Assembly: GCA_019009955.1 (NCBI GenBank) | Contig: CM032228.1 | Location: 224,812,501-224,876,500, forward strand | Source of the DNA: Riptortus pedestris | Lineage: Eukaryota > Arthropoda > Insecta > Hemiptera > Alydidae | DNA: 64,000 nt | Direction: 5' to 3' | Shown: piece after piece, positions 1-11,216 of the stretch | How the letters are laid out: each line of letters starts with the position of its first letter | Position numbering within the stretch: position 1 is the first letter of the stretch | Made by a program: the position numbers and the translations under genes | Notes under the pieces: generated by a model | Database searches by the model: none | Seen by the model: only the letters and a program-made list of their open reading frames with translations | Told to the model about the DNA's origin: nothing

Positions 1-27
1 ATATATATATATATATATCTATATATA

Positions 28-1738
28 CTATCTCAGATACCCGGCTTCGCCCGGGAATTCATTTGAGGCTGAATGGGGATGGTATTTTTTAGCAGGCTTT
101 ACATTGCACAATTTTTTGACATTTACCCGTCCCAGTGTTTAGGATTGATACCCGTCGTTGCCGTGGATTTGCTAATAATAGAATTATTTGTTCGATAAGG
201 CTTCACAGTCTTCGATATTTTTATATTTCCCGTCTCTTATACATGTAAATATGGTGAATTTTTATTTCAGGCCTCCCTTATAACCCCCCTCCCGTTCGAA
301 CCTAAAAATTTTAATATAACTTATAATCATGGAAGAATTAATGTTAATTGACATACCGAGTTTTGTTAAGATCGGTTTAGCCGTTAGTGCCCGCTAAAGT
401 TTTAACGTATAACTCATTTACACTTTGTTAAAAGATAAAAATGAATATGACAAAAGTTACTCTAAATAACAAAATAAACAACTTTTGTTATGTTCATAAT
501 GTCCACCCGTCCCTGACGCTCCAGGTTAACCAACAGAACATGACTAACGGCTAACTCTCAATTCCGCTAACATTACCTTATATTCAGATTCTATTTTCAA
601 TTCTAATTATGTATGTTTAAATACTTTCGTTTTTTGTGAATTAATTGATGTTTTAAACACATTAAAGGATGAAATTACTTACTTCCGATTAATTAATGTC
701 CCAGTGAAAGACAGAGGAAGGGGGGGGGGAAGTAATAAATTTTGCTCTTAATGAAACAGCTACTTGTTTTTAAAATGCTTCATACAATTGAAATGTTCTT
801 GTTTATCGTCATGTTCATATTTGCCGAAAAACCAATAGGAAACGAAATATCGCTATATTAAATTTCAGGCTTCCCTTATAACCCCCACTCCTGCCCGTGC
901 CTAGAAATGTTGATATGGTTTGTTATAATGAAAGCGTTAGTGCTAATCGACATACCGAGTTTTATTTATTTCGGTTGGGTCTATTGTCCCAAATAAAATT
1001 GTTCACTTCCGCTATAGATTTTAGCGTATATCTCGTTTATTATTCGGTATACGAAAAAAGTGTATATAACAAATGTTACTCTAAATAACAAAGTAAACAA
1101 CTTTTGTTATGTTCATATTTACCGAAAACCAATAGGAAACGAAATATCGCTATTTTTAATTTCTGGCTTCCCTTATAACCCCCACTCCTGCCCGTCCCTA
1201 GAAATGTTGGTATGGTTTGTTATAATGAAACCGTTAGTGCTAATAGATATACCGAGTTTTACTTAGTTCGGTTGAGTGTTTTGTGTCAAATAAAATTGTT
1301 GACTCCCGCTATAATTTTTAGCGTATAACTCATTTATACTTCGGTATACGACGAAAGTGTATATAACAAACGTTACTCTAAATAACAAAATAAATAACTT
1401 TTGTTATGTGCATATTTGCCGAAAAACCAATAGGAAACGAAATATCGCTATTTTTAATTTCAGGCCTCCCTTATAACCCCCACTCCTGTTGGTCATAGAG
1501 AATATTAATATAGCCTAAAGTCTAAGTTGGGTTAGTACTAATATACATACCAAGTTTCATAAAATTCGGTTCAGCCGTTTATGAGTGAAAAGGTAACAAA
1601 CAAACAAATAAACAAACAAACAGACACCAAAGAAACAAATTGCAGTTATGGTGTCTAGGACATCTGAAACGAAAAGTTATCGTGAAATTTCGCGAAAAAA
1701 ATCAATGTACAGACAGAGGTTACAATTTTATATATATA
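28..1738 (-). mobile_element. Helitron-like element, copy A (partly unique interior)
   Basis: Read on the minus strand, the element ends at the left with a CCCGG...CCGGG hairpin and a CTGAG tip (CTAT here instead of the usual CTAG) inside a (TA)n tract. At the right it has the other end seen in sibling copies, with (CAAA)n and a TTACAATTTTA edge. The interior holds three tandem modules of about 297 bp; their AATAGGAAAC boxes begin at 834, 1131 and 1429. Bases 503-780 are not module sequence and recur inverted at 6,660-6,946. No transposase or Rep/helicase frame is seen, so the copy is non-autonomous. Helitron is inferred from end structure; see the complete copy at 55,551-56,422. Confidence 0.6.
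503..1735 (+). repeat. Left arm of a 1.23-kb inverted duplication
   Basis: Paired with 5,717-6,946. Matching points give a near-constant coordinate sum: 503 pairs with 6,946 and 834 pairs with 6,614. The arms therefore align almost without indels, with only scattered substitutions. The outer break is abrupt: at 502/503 Helitron module sequence changes to the shared non-module block, and at 6,946/6,947 the right arm changes to unrelated sequence. Three spurious open frames are identical in the two arms on opposite strands. Confidence 0.85.
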
Positions 1739-1739
1739 T

Positions 1740-1741
1740 AG

Positions 1742-1837
<96 letters not shown>
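1740..1837. repeat. (TA)n-(CA)n-(TA)n microsatellite
   Basis: A pure TA tract, then about 13 CA units, then TA again. It separates two same-orientation Helitron-like copies. Similar TA tracts occur at 4,043-4,092, 4,337-4,413, 5,671-5,726, 8,195-8,330 and inside most elements listed here; they are not listed separately. Confidence 0.95.
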
Positions 1838-1838
<1 letters not shown>

Positions 1839-2948
1839 CTAGCTCAGATACCCGGCTTCGCCCGGGAATTCATTTGAGGCTGAATGGTGATGGTATTTTT
1901 TAGCAGGCTTTACATTGCACAATATTTTGACATTTGCCCGTCCCAGTGTTTAGGATTGATACCCGTCGTTGCCGGTGATTTGCTAATAATAGAATTATTT
2001 GTTCGATAATTCTTCACAGTCTTCGATATTTTTATATTTCCCGTCTCTTATACATGTAAATATGGTGAATTTTTATTTCAGGCCTCCCTTACAACCCCCC
2101 TCCCGTTCGAACCTAAAAATTTTAATATAACTTATAATCATGGAAGTAATGCTAATTGACATACCGAGTTTTGTTAAGTTCGGTTCACCCGTTAGTGCCC
2201 GCTAAAGTTTTAACGTATAACTCATTTATACTTAGGTATATGACAAAAGTGTATATAACAAAAGTCACTCCAAATAACAAAATAAACAACTTTTGTTATG
2301 TTTATATTTGCGGAAAAACCAATAGGAAACGAAATATCGCTATTTTTAATTTCAGGCTTTCCTTATAACCCCCACTCCTGCCCGTCCCTAGAAATGTTGG
2401 TATGGCTTATTATAATGAAGGCCACATTGTTAATACACATACCAAGTATTATTTAGTTCGGTTGAGTCTTTTTTGGCAAATAATATTGTTCACTTCCGCT
2501 ATAATTTTTAGCGTATAACACATTTAAACTTCGGTATACGACAAAAGTGTATATAACAAAAGTTACTCTAAATAACAAAATAAACAACTTATGTTATGTG
2601 CATATTTGCCGAAAAACCAATAGAAAACGAAATATCGCTATTTTTAATTTCAGCTCTCCCTTATAACCCCCACTCCTGTTTGTCTCAGAGAATATTAACA
2701 TAGCCTAAAGTCTAAGTTGGGTTAGTAGTAATATACATACCAAGTTTCATAAAATTCGGCTCAGCCGTTTATGCGTGAAAAGGTAACAAACAAACAAACA
2801 AACAAATAAACAAACAAACAAACAAACAGACACCAAAGAAACGAAATGCAGTTATGGTGTCTATGACATGTGAAATGAAAAGTTATCGTGAAATTTCGCG
2901 AAAAAAATCAATGTACAGACAGAGGTTACAATTTTATATATATATAGA
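1839..2948 (-). mobile_element. Helitron-like element, copy B
   Basis: On the minus strand the 3' end is CTAG (1839-1842) followed by T. It is preceded by CTGAG and a GCGAAG-looped hairpin with CCGGG stem. The body carries the C-rich and CGGTATACG modules typical of the family, (CAAA)n near 2,790-2,825, and the TTACAATTTTA edge at 2,930-2,940. No coding capacity is visible. Confidence 0.65.
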
Positions 2949-4042
2949 AGATAGAGGCTTCGCCCGGGAATTCATTTGAGGCTGAATGGTGATGGTTTTT
3001 TTTAAGCAGGCTTTACATTGCACAATATTTTGACATTTACCCGTCCCAGTGTTTAGGATTGATACCCGTCGTTGCCGGTGATTTGCTAATTCTTCACAGT
3101 CTTCGCTATTTTTATATTTCCCGTCTCTTATACATGTAAATATGGTGAATTTTTATTTCAGGCCTCCCTTATAACCCCCCTCCCGTTCGAACCTAAAAAT
3201 TTTAATATAACTTATAATCATGGAAGAATTAATGCTAATTGACATACCGAGTTTTGTTAAGTTCGGTTTAGCCGTTAGTGCCCGCTAAGGTTTTAACGTA
3301 TAACTCATTTATACATAGGTATACGACAAAAGTGTATATAACAAAAGTTACTCCAAATAACAAAATAAACAACTTTTGTTATGTTTATATTTGCGGAAAA
3401 ACCAATAGGAAACGAAATATCGCTATTTTTAATTTCAGGCTTCCCTTATAACCCCCACTCCTGCCCGTCCATAGAAATGTTGGTATGGCTTATTATAATG
3501 AAGGCCTCTCTGCTAATACACATACCGAGTTTTATTTAGTTCGGTTGAGTCTTTTTTGGCAAATAATATTGTTGGCTCCCGCTATAATTTTTAGCGTATA
3601 ACGCATTTAAACTTCGGTATACGACAAAAGTGTATATAACAAAGGTTACTCTAAATAACAAAATAAACAACTTTTGTTATGTGCATATTTGCCGAAAAAC
3701 CAATAGAAAACGAAATATCGCTATTTTTAATTTCAGGCTTCCCTTATAACCCCCACTCCTGTTCGTCTCAGAGAAAATTAATATAGCCTAAAGTCTAAGT
3801 TGGGTTAGTAGTAATATACATACCAAGTTTCATAAAATTCGGTTCAGCCGTTTATGCGTGAAAAGGTAACAAACAAACAAACAAACAAATAAACAAACAA
3901 ACAAATAAACAAACAAACAAACAAACAGACACCAAAGAAACAAAATGCAGTTATGGTGTCTATGACATGTGAAACGAAAAGTTATCGTGAAATTTCGCGA
4001 AAAAAATCAATGTACAGACAGAGGTTACAATTTTATATATAT
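2949..4042 (-). mobile_element. Helitron-like element, copy C
   Basis: Directly follows copy B in the same orientation, but the CTAG tip is missing. It begins inside the CCGGGCGAAGCC hairpin (the plus strand reads GAGGCTTCGCCCGGG), so the 3' tip is truncated or rearranged. The remainder matches copy B, including a longer (CAAA)n block at 3,868-3,928. It runs into (TA)n at 4,043. Confidence 0.6.
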
Positions 4043-4044
4043 AT

Positions 4045-4098
<54 letters not shown>

Positions 4099-4105
4099 CT
4101 GTGTA

Positions 4106-4333
4106 TAATTTTGAACGGACCTCATTTTCGTCATCTCCTGAGTAGGATCAATGGACTTTTGAAGAAAATTTTCGAAACTCGTATCATGAGTACGACCTCA
4201 ATAGCTGATTTCCGTGGTTAACCTTAAGGGAAATCAGCTATTGAGGTTGTACTCATGACGGAATTTTCGACTTTTTTCTTCAAATGTCCATCGATCCTAT
4301 CTAGGAGATGACGAAAATGAGGTCTGTTCAAAA

Positions 4334-4337
<4 letters not shown>
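4106..4337. repeat. Palindrome of two HINE 5' ends
   Basis: Two head-to-head copies of the 5' segment of the HINE-like family, from the TTCAAAA edge to the GGGAAATCAGCTA tip. The left arm is about 4,109-4,218 and the right arm about 4,231-4,336. Only a few bases lie between the arms, and both outer sides run into (TA)n tracts. The arms differ at several positions, so it is not a simple artefactual fold-back copy. Confidence 0.75.
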
Positions 4338-4413
<76 letters not shown>

Positions 4414-4417
<4 letters not shown>

Positions 4418-5668
4418 TGTAACCTCTGACTGAATATTGATTCTTTTCTCGAAATCTCACGATATTTTTTCGTTCACATACCATAGACACCATAACTGCA
4501 TTTTGTTTCTTTGGTGTATGTTTGTTTGTTTATTTGTTTGTTTGTTACCTTTTCACGCATAAACGGCTGAACCGAATTTTATGAAACTTGGTATGTATCT
4601 TACTACTAGCCCAACTTAGACTTTAGGCTATACTAATATTTTCTAAGACGAACAGGAGTGGGGGTTATAAGGGAGGCCTGAAATTAAAAATATCAATATT
4701 TCGTTTCCTATTGTTTTTTCGGCAAATATGCACATAACAAAAGTTACTTATTTTATTATTTAGAGTAACTTTTGTTATGTACCTTTTCGTCGTATACCTA
4801 AATATAAATGAGTTATACGCTAAAAATTATAGCGGGAGTCATCAATTTTATTTGGCACAAAAGACTCAACCGAACTAAACCAAACTCGCTATGTGAATTA
4901 GCACTAACGCTTTCATTATAACAAGCCATACCAACATTTCTAGGGACGGGCAGGAGAGGGGGTTGTAAAAGAGGCCAGAAAATAAATATAGCAGTATTTC
5001 GTTTCCTATTGTTTTCTTGGCAAATATAAACATCACAAAAGTTGTTTATTTTGTTATTTAGAGTAACTTTTGTCATATACACTTTTTTCGTATACCGAAT
5101 TATAAACGAGATATACGCTAAAACCTATAGCGGAAGTGAACAATTTTATTTGGGACAAAAGACCCAACCAAAATAAATAAAACTCGGTATGTGTATTAGC
5201 ACTAACGCTTTCATTATAACAAGCCATACCATCATTTCTAGGGACGGGCAGGAGTGGGGGTTGTAAGGGATGCCTGAATTTAAAAATAGCGGTATTTCGT
5301 TTTCTATTCGTTTTTCGGCAAATATGAACATAACAACAGTTGTTTATTTTGTTATTTAGAGTAACTTTTGTCATATTCATTTTTGTCTTTTAACAAAGTA
5401 TAAACGAGACATACACTATAAACTAAAGCGGGAATAACTGAAATCTATGCATAATGCACAAGAGACGGGAAATATGACAATTTGGAGGACAGTGAAGACT
5501 TACATAAAAAATTAATTTTATTATTAACAAATGCCAACAACGGGTATTAACCCTAAACACTGGGACGGGTAAATGTCAAAATATTTGCAAATTAAAGCCT
5601 TGCCAAAAAAAATACCATCACCATTCAGCCTCAAATCAATTCCCGGGCGAAGCCGGGTATCTGAGCTA

Positions 5669-5669
<1 letters not shown>
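4414..5669 (+). mobile_element. Helitron-like element, copy D
   Basis: Starts after (TA)n with the AAATTGTAACCTCTG edge, carries (TTTG)n near 4,525, tandem modules, and ends with CCGGGCGAAGCCGGG, TATCTGAG and CTAG (5666-5669) followed by T. This is the clearest 3' terminus in the left cluster: hairpin, about a dozen bases, CTAG, T. No protein-coding capacity beyond repeat frames. Confidence 0.65.
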
Positions 5670-5716
<47 letters not shown>

Positions 5717-5732
<16 letters not shown>

Positions 5733-6946
5733 GTAACCACTGTCTGTACATTGATTTTTTTCGAGAAATTTCACGATAACTTTTCGTTTCACATGTCATA
5801 GACACCAAAACTGCATTTTTTTTCTTTCGTGTATGTTTGTTTGTTTGTTTGTTACCTTTTCACGCATAAACGGCTGAACCGAATTTTATGAAACTTGGTA
5901 TGTATATTACTACTAGCCCAACTTAGACTTTAGGCTATATTATTATTCTCTAAGACGAACAGGAGTGGGGGTTATAAGGGAGGCCTGAAATTAAAAATAG
6001 CGATATTTCGTTTCCTATTGGTTTTTTGGCAAATATGCACATAACAAAAGTTATTTATTTTGTTATTTAGAGTAACGTTTGTTATATACACTTTCGTCGT
6101 ATACCGAAGTATAAATGAGTTATACGCTAAAAATTATAGCGGGAGTCAACAATTTTATTTGACACAAAACACTCAACCGAACTAAGTAAAACTCGGTATA
6201 TCTATTAGCACTAACGGTTTCATTATAACAAACCATACCAACATTTCTAGGGACGGGCAGGAGTGGGGGTTATAAGGGAAGCCAGAAATTAAAAATAGCG
6301 ATATTTCGTTTCCTATTGGTTTTCGGTAAATATGAACATAACAAAAGTTGTTTACTTTGTTATTTAGAGTAACATTTGTTATATACACTTTTTTCGTATA
6401 CCGAATAATAAACGAGATATACGCTAAAATCTATAGCGGAAGTGAACAATTTTATTTGGGACAATAGACCCAACCGAAATAAATAAAACTCGGTATGTCG
6501 ATTAGCACTAACGCTTTCATTATAACAAACCATATCAACATTTCTAGGCACGGGCAGGAGTGGGGGTTATAAGGGAAGCCTGAAATTTAATATAGCGATA
6601 TTTCGTTTCCTATTGGTTTTTCGGCAAATATGAACATGACGATAAACAAGAACATTTCAATTGTATGAAGCATTTTAAAAACAAGTAGCTGTTTCATGAA
6701 GAGCAAAATATATTACTTCCCCCCCCCCCTTCCTCTGTCTTTCACTGGGACATTAATTAATCGGAAGTAAGTAATTTCATCCTTTAATGTGTTTAAAACA
6801 TCAATTAATTCACAAAAAACGAAAGTATTTAAACATACATAATTAGAATTGAAAATAGAATCTGAATATAAGGTAATGTTAGCGGAATTGAGAGTTAGCC
6901 GTTAGTCATGTTCTGTTGGTTAACCTGGAGCGTCAGGGACGGGTGG
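5717..6946 (-). repeat. Right arm of the 1.23-kb inverted duplication
   Basis: Inverted, near-identical partner of 503-1,735. As plus-strand sequence it is a 5' Helitron-like copy starting at about 5,727. Instead of the usual hairpin/CTAG end it runs into the non-module block (6,660-6,946) containing a C10 tract and AGCGTCAGGGACGGGTGG. After 6,946 the sequence is single-copy for about 60 bp. Confidence 0.85.
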
Positions 6947-7010
6947 GGAGACCTTCCTGTAATCTAGAACCTTTCTCACTCCCTCTTTCTTTCCTGTTGT
7001 TTTACACACT

Positions 7011-7414
7011 TTTTTCGTATACCGTATTATAAACGAGATATACGCTAAAGCCTATAGCGGAAGTGTATTTTCTTATTTAGAGTAAATTTTGTTATATACA
7101 CTTTTTTAGTATACCGAATTATAAACGAGATATATGCTAAAACCTATAGCGGAAGTGAACAATTTTATTTGGGACAAAAGACCCAGCCGAAATAAATAAA
7201 ACTCGGTATGTGTATTAGCACTAACGCTTTCCTTATAATAAGCCATACTAACATTTCTAGGGACGGGCAGGAGTGGGGGTTATAAGGGAAGCCTGAAATT
7301 AATAATGGTGATATTTCGTTTCACCACAATATTTTGTGCTTAATAACTGAGATCTATGCATCATGCACAGGAGACGGGAAATATGACAATTTGGAGGACA
7401 GTGAAGACTTACAT
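7011..7414 (+). mobile_element. Helitron module fragments
   Basis: Pieces of the same roughly 297-bp Helitron module (GTATACCG, GCGGAAGTG, GGGACGGGCAGGAGTGGGGG) followed by the pre-terminal segment GGAGGACAGTGAAGACTTAC. It is cut off by the HINE-like element starting at about 7,415. No complete end is present. Confidence 0.6.
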
Positions 7415-8189
7415 AAAAAAGTCCGTCCCGCAGGGGCTGCGTAAACTAAGCAGATTTCCCTCGTGAAGTTTAGTAATAGATAAATATACATACTGCTAAC
7501 ACAACACCGTGAATAAATACAAACGGAAATAAGAAATGTTTCATCCAATTTCAATAGCCTGCCGACAGGAAGCGTTAGGTTCCCGCCTTACACCGGAAAG
7601 AAAAACAATTACTGAAATATATCAGAATATAACACATTAATTTTATTGAGAACTATTTACTATATCTAGTACTATAATTAATAATGAGTCAGAATAATTG
7701 TTATCACAATCAATAAAATTTTAGTAGTACAAAACTTTAAGATGGGGGGGGGGGTGGAGTCACCAGTGCATATTTGCATGTATCTCGTATAATAAAGGTC
7801 TCTTGAATATAAGTTTTGGTATTTAAACTTCCAATAATGTGATTTATTATGTATCAGAGTATTGTTTACGTAACATGAGTAGAAGTGGCGGTTTGGTGAA
7901 AACTGAAAAATGCAAATATCTCGGTTAATATTCAAGATAGAGAATAAATGTATATGACAATATTTATAGTAAATTTAATTTGTAATAAGACTGATTCTGT
8001 ATAATTTTTCAATCCGACGTATAGTAACGGAGATATTTCAAATTTTCGAAAATCCTCCCCTCTAAACCCCCCCTCCCACTGGTCCGATTTCAGCCGTTAA
8101 CTAACTTGATCTTTCTTTTTACATAAAACGCTTAAATATGAAGTTTGGTAAGGATTAAACAAAAATTGCGACCGCTAGAGCGGTAACAG

Positions 8190-8258
<69 letters not shown>

Positions 8259-8263
8259 TAGAT

Positions 8264-8310
<47 letters not shown>

Positions 8311-8457
8311 TAGATAGATATATATATACAGTTTTGAACGGACCTCATTTTCGTCATCTACTAGGTAGGATCGATGGACATTTGAAGAAAAATGTCGAAA
8401 ATTCCGTCATGAGTACAACCTCAATAGCTGATTTCCCTTAAGGGAAATCTGCTAAAA
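7415..8457 (-). mobile_element. HINE-like (Helentron-related) element, near full length
   Basis: On the minus strand it reads from the palindromic 5' tip (AGCAGATTTCCC then TTAAGGG; right end), through (TA)n at 8,195-8,330 and the GCTCTAGCGGTCGC block. It ends with GGGAAATCTGC, a CGCAG/CTGCG hairpin and GGACTTTTTT at 7,415. One hairpin base is changed (GTCCCGC instead of GTCACGC on the plus strand). The TA tract is interrupted by GATA units. There is no open frame of note, so it is non-autonomous. Confidence 0.7.
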
Positions 8458-8615
8458 TTAATTTTATTATTAACAAATGCCAACAACGGGTGTTAATCCT
8501 AAATAGTGGGACGGGTAAAGGTTAAAATATTGTGCAAACTAAAGCCTTGCCAAAAAAATACCATCACCATTCAGCCTCAAATGAATTTCCGAGCGAAGCC
8601 GGGTATCTGAGCTAG
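8458..8615 (+). mobile_element. Helitron-like 3' terminal fragment
   Basis: A 3' piece only: AAATGCCAACAACGGG, CCATCACCATTCAGCC, then a degraded hairpin (GAGCGAAGCCGGG) and CTAG at 8612-8615 followed by T and (TA)n. It lies between an inverted HINE copy on the left and a forward HINE 3' half on the right. Confidence 0.6.
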
Positions 8616-8631
8616 TATATATATATATAAA

Positions 8632-9415
8632 TATATTTGTCTGTTACCGCTCTAGCGGTCGTAATTTTTGTTTAATCGTTACCAAACTCGATATTTAGTC
8701 GTTTTATGTAAAAAGAAAGATCAAGTTCGTTAACGGCTGAAATCAGACCAGGGGGAGGGGGGGGGTTTAGAGGGGAAGAATTTTGAAAATTCGAAATATC
8801 TCCGTTACTATAAGTCGGATCGAAAAAAAGTATAGAATCAATCTTATTGAAAATTAAATACACTATAAATAATGTTATATACATTTATTCTCTATCTTGA
8901 ATATTAACCGAGATATTTGCATTTTTCAGTTTTCAGCTTTAAGTAAACCCCTACTTCTACAAGTGTTACATAATTAATGCTTTGTTGTATAATATAAGAT
9001 ATTAATTGAAGCCTAATTACCAAATATTGTTTTCATTGAACTTTTACTTTGTGAGATATATGCAAATACGTTCTGTTGACCACCCCCCCCCCTTCTTTTG
9101 TTTTTGGATTACTAAAATTTGAGTGATTGAGATAAAACTGATTCTGATTCAGTACAAATTACACCACTAGCTTTAGTAAATTGTTTTCAATAAAATTGTT
9201 AGTTATATTCAAATATATTTCATTATTGTTTGTCTTTCCGGTCTATCTATGCAGCGCTACGAGGTTGGCTGGCCTATTGTTAACAATTCAGCCTTGTATT
9301 GTACATTTACTGAGCATTCACGGCTGTGTTACCTGCATGTATATTTATCTATTGTAAACCTTCACGTGGGAAATCTGCTTAGTTTATGCAGCCCCTGCGT
9401 GACGGACTTTTTTGC
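8632..9415 (+). mobile_element. HINE-like element, 3' half
   Basis: Begins at TGTCTGTTACCGCTCTAGCGG after a short TA tract. It has G- and C-homopolymer stretches and the ATTAACCGAGATATTTGCAT core, and ends with CACGTGGGAAATCTGC, the GCAGCCCCTGC hairpin and GACGGACTTTTTT at about 9,415. The 5' half is replaced by the Helitron 3' fragment. Confidence 0.7.
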
Positions 9416-9439
9416 TCAAAAATTAATCTCAAAATTAAA

Positions 9440-9960
9440 AGTTCAATGAGAATAATATTTGGTATTTAAGCTTCAAATAAAGTGCTTCATAACATAATAG
9501 AATATTGTTAATATGTAATGAGTAGGAGTGGGGGTTTACTGAAGACCGGAACATAAAACATGCAAATATCTCCGTTAATAATCAAGATAGTGAAAAAATA
9601 TACATAACAACATTTATAGAACTTAAATTTTCAATAAGAATAGTTCTGTTTTTTCGATTCGACGCATAATAACAGTGATATTAAGAATTTTCGACCCCTC
9701 CCCCCTCCACCTGGTCCGATTTCAGCCGTTAACGAACTAGATCTGTCTTTTTGTATGAAACGATTATATATCAAGTTTGGTAACGATAAGACAAAAATTG
9801 CGACCGCTAGAGCGGTAACAGAAATATATATATACAGTTTTGAACGGACATCATTTTCGTCATCTCCTGGGTAGGATCGATGGACATTTGAAGAAACATT
9901 TCAAAAATTGCGTCATAAGTACGACCTCAATAGCTGATTTCTCTTAGGGGAAATCTTCTA
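9440..9960 (-). mobile_element. HINE-like element lacking its 3' tip
   Basis: Minus orientation. It has core blocks, the GACCGCTAGAGCGGTAACAGA block, a very short TA tract (ATATATATATA near 9,823-9,833), the TTTTGAACGGAC segment and a degraded palindromic tip (TTTCTCTTAGGGGAAATC) at about 9,940-9,958. The terminal hairpin end is missing. It abuts the next copy directly. Confidence 0.55.
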
Positions 9961-10520
9961 AAAGTCCGTCACGCAGGGGCTTCGTAACTAAGCAGATTTC
10001 CCGCGTGAAGTTTAACAATAGATAAATGTACGTACCGGTAACACAACACCACCGTGAATATTAAGTGAAGAAATAGAAACGATAATAAGAAACCTCCCGG
10101 CGGAAATATAGACAAACAGTTCTGCCAACTTTCTACCGGAAAGAAAAACAATTACTGTAATATATCTCAATATAACGTCTTAATTTGATTGAAAACTATT
10201 TAATATATAGAGTACTGTAATTTATAATAAATCAGAAAATTTTTACCTCAATAAATCAAATTTAAGTAGTTCAAAAACTTAAGAACATAAAAGGTTACCA
10301 GAACATATCTGCATGTATCTCGTTGAATAAATGTCTCTTGAATACAATGCCATTAACGAACTTGAGCTGTCTTTTTGCATAATACGTTTAAATATCGAGT
10401 TTGGTAACGATCAAACAAAAATTCCTCATTTTCGTCATCTCCTGGGTAGGATCGATGGACATTTGAAGAAATTTTTTGAAAATCGCGCCATGAGTACTAC
10501 CTCAATAGCTGATTTCCCTA
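9959..10520 (-). mobile_element. HINE-like element with deleted centre
   Basis: Its 3' tip is at the left (AAAGTCCGTCACGCAGGGGC, ACTAAGCAGATTTCCC) and its 5' tip at the right (GCTGATTTCCCTAGGG). The (TA)n and CTAGAGCG blocks are deleted, so CAAACAAAAATT joins straight to CCTCATTTTCGTCATC near 10,424. Confidence 0.6.
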
Positions 10521-10830
10521 GGGAATAAATGTATATAACAATATTTATACTAAATTTAATTAGCAGATTTCCCCTAAGGGAAATCAGGTATTTTCTATAA
10601 GATTGGTTCTATACTTTTTTCAATCCAACTTATTTTATCGAATATCCAATTTATTTTATCCAATTTATATTATGGAAACAAAAATATTTCGAATTTTCAA
10701 AATTCTCCCTCTCTAGCCCCCCCCCCTCCCCCTTGTCAGATTTCAACCGTTAACAAACTTGATCTTTCTTTTTACATAAAACGACTAAATATTAATACAT
10801 TTATAGCCTAATATTAAACCCGAGAGAAAT
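10521..10830. mobile_element. Scrambled HINE fragments
   Basis: Contains a 5'-tip palindrome (AGATTTCCCCTAAGGGAAAT, about 10,564-10,583) joined to internal minus-orientation blocks, a C9 stretch and CAACCGTTAACAAACTTGATC. The order differs from intact copies, so it is a rearranged relic. Confidence 0.5.
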
Positions 10831-10925
10831 AAATTATCTTTAGTAAACGTTTAAGACATAGAAATTGTCAAAGAAAAATAACTTGTCCAATGGTTTTAAA
10901 GAGAAACTATTATCATTTCACAGTT

Positions 10926-11216
10926 TCTGATAAGTTTATCTGATGCGTGGAAGTCACATTCTTTCGACTAAAGATGTTCAAAGTCCACCTATGTAATCTC
11001 ATGATACTGAAGCCTGTGAATGCCAGAAACGAGGATTGGGGATTTGATTGGCGGATGTTAAAATGGCTACTCATGACTAATGACCTCAAATCCCCACTCC
11101 TCGTATCTGGGATTCATAGGCGTCGAGGTATAGAGCTCAGACTGCCTGCGTCTAGCCTAGTTGTTCTCTCTAGCTTGCTAATCTTACTCAATTCTGCTAC
11201 ATCTTCAATCTAGAAG
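10926..11216 (+). other. Possible untranslated first exon of the ISG12-like gene
   Basis: A patch with more G+C than its surroundings that ends at AGAAG followed by GTAAAT, a plausible splice donor at 11,217. It contains ATTGG (inverted CCAAT) and a large hairpin at 11,012-11,121. The next good acceptor downstream on the same strand is TTTATTTGCAG at 14,687, one base before the ISG12 start codon, so a roughly 3.5-kb first intron is possible. A frame of 88 codons crosses the patch but resembles nothing I recognise. The exon assignment is inference; transcript data would settle it. Confidence 0.3.
11012..11121. repeat. Hairpin with 36-bp imperfect arms
   Basis: Arms 11,012-11,047 and 11,086-11,121 are inverted copies with about five mismatches and no obvious gap; key stretches are ACGAGGA, TGGGGATTTGA and their complements. 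The loop is 38 nt. It is not part of the HINE, Helitron or SINE families seen elsewhere here. Confidence 0.75.

Noticed and set aside
897..1266. Open frames repeated identically on the opposite strand at 6,182-6,551
   Set aside because: They are translations of the Helitron modules duplicated in the inverted arms. Several frames are open and none has a family signature.
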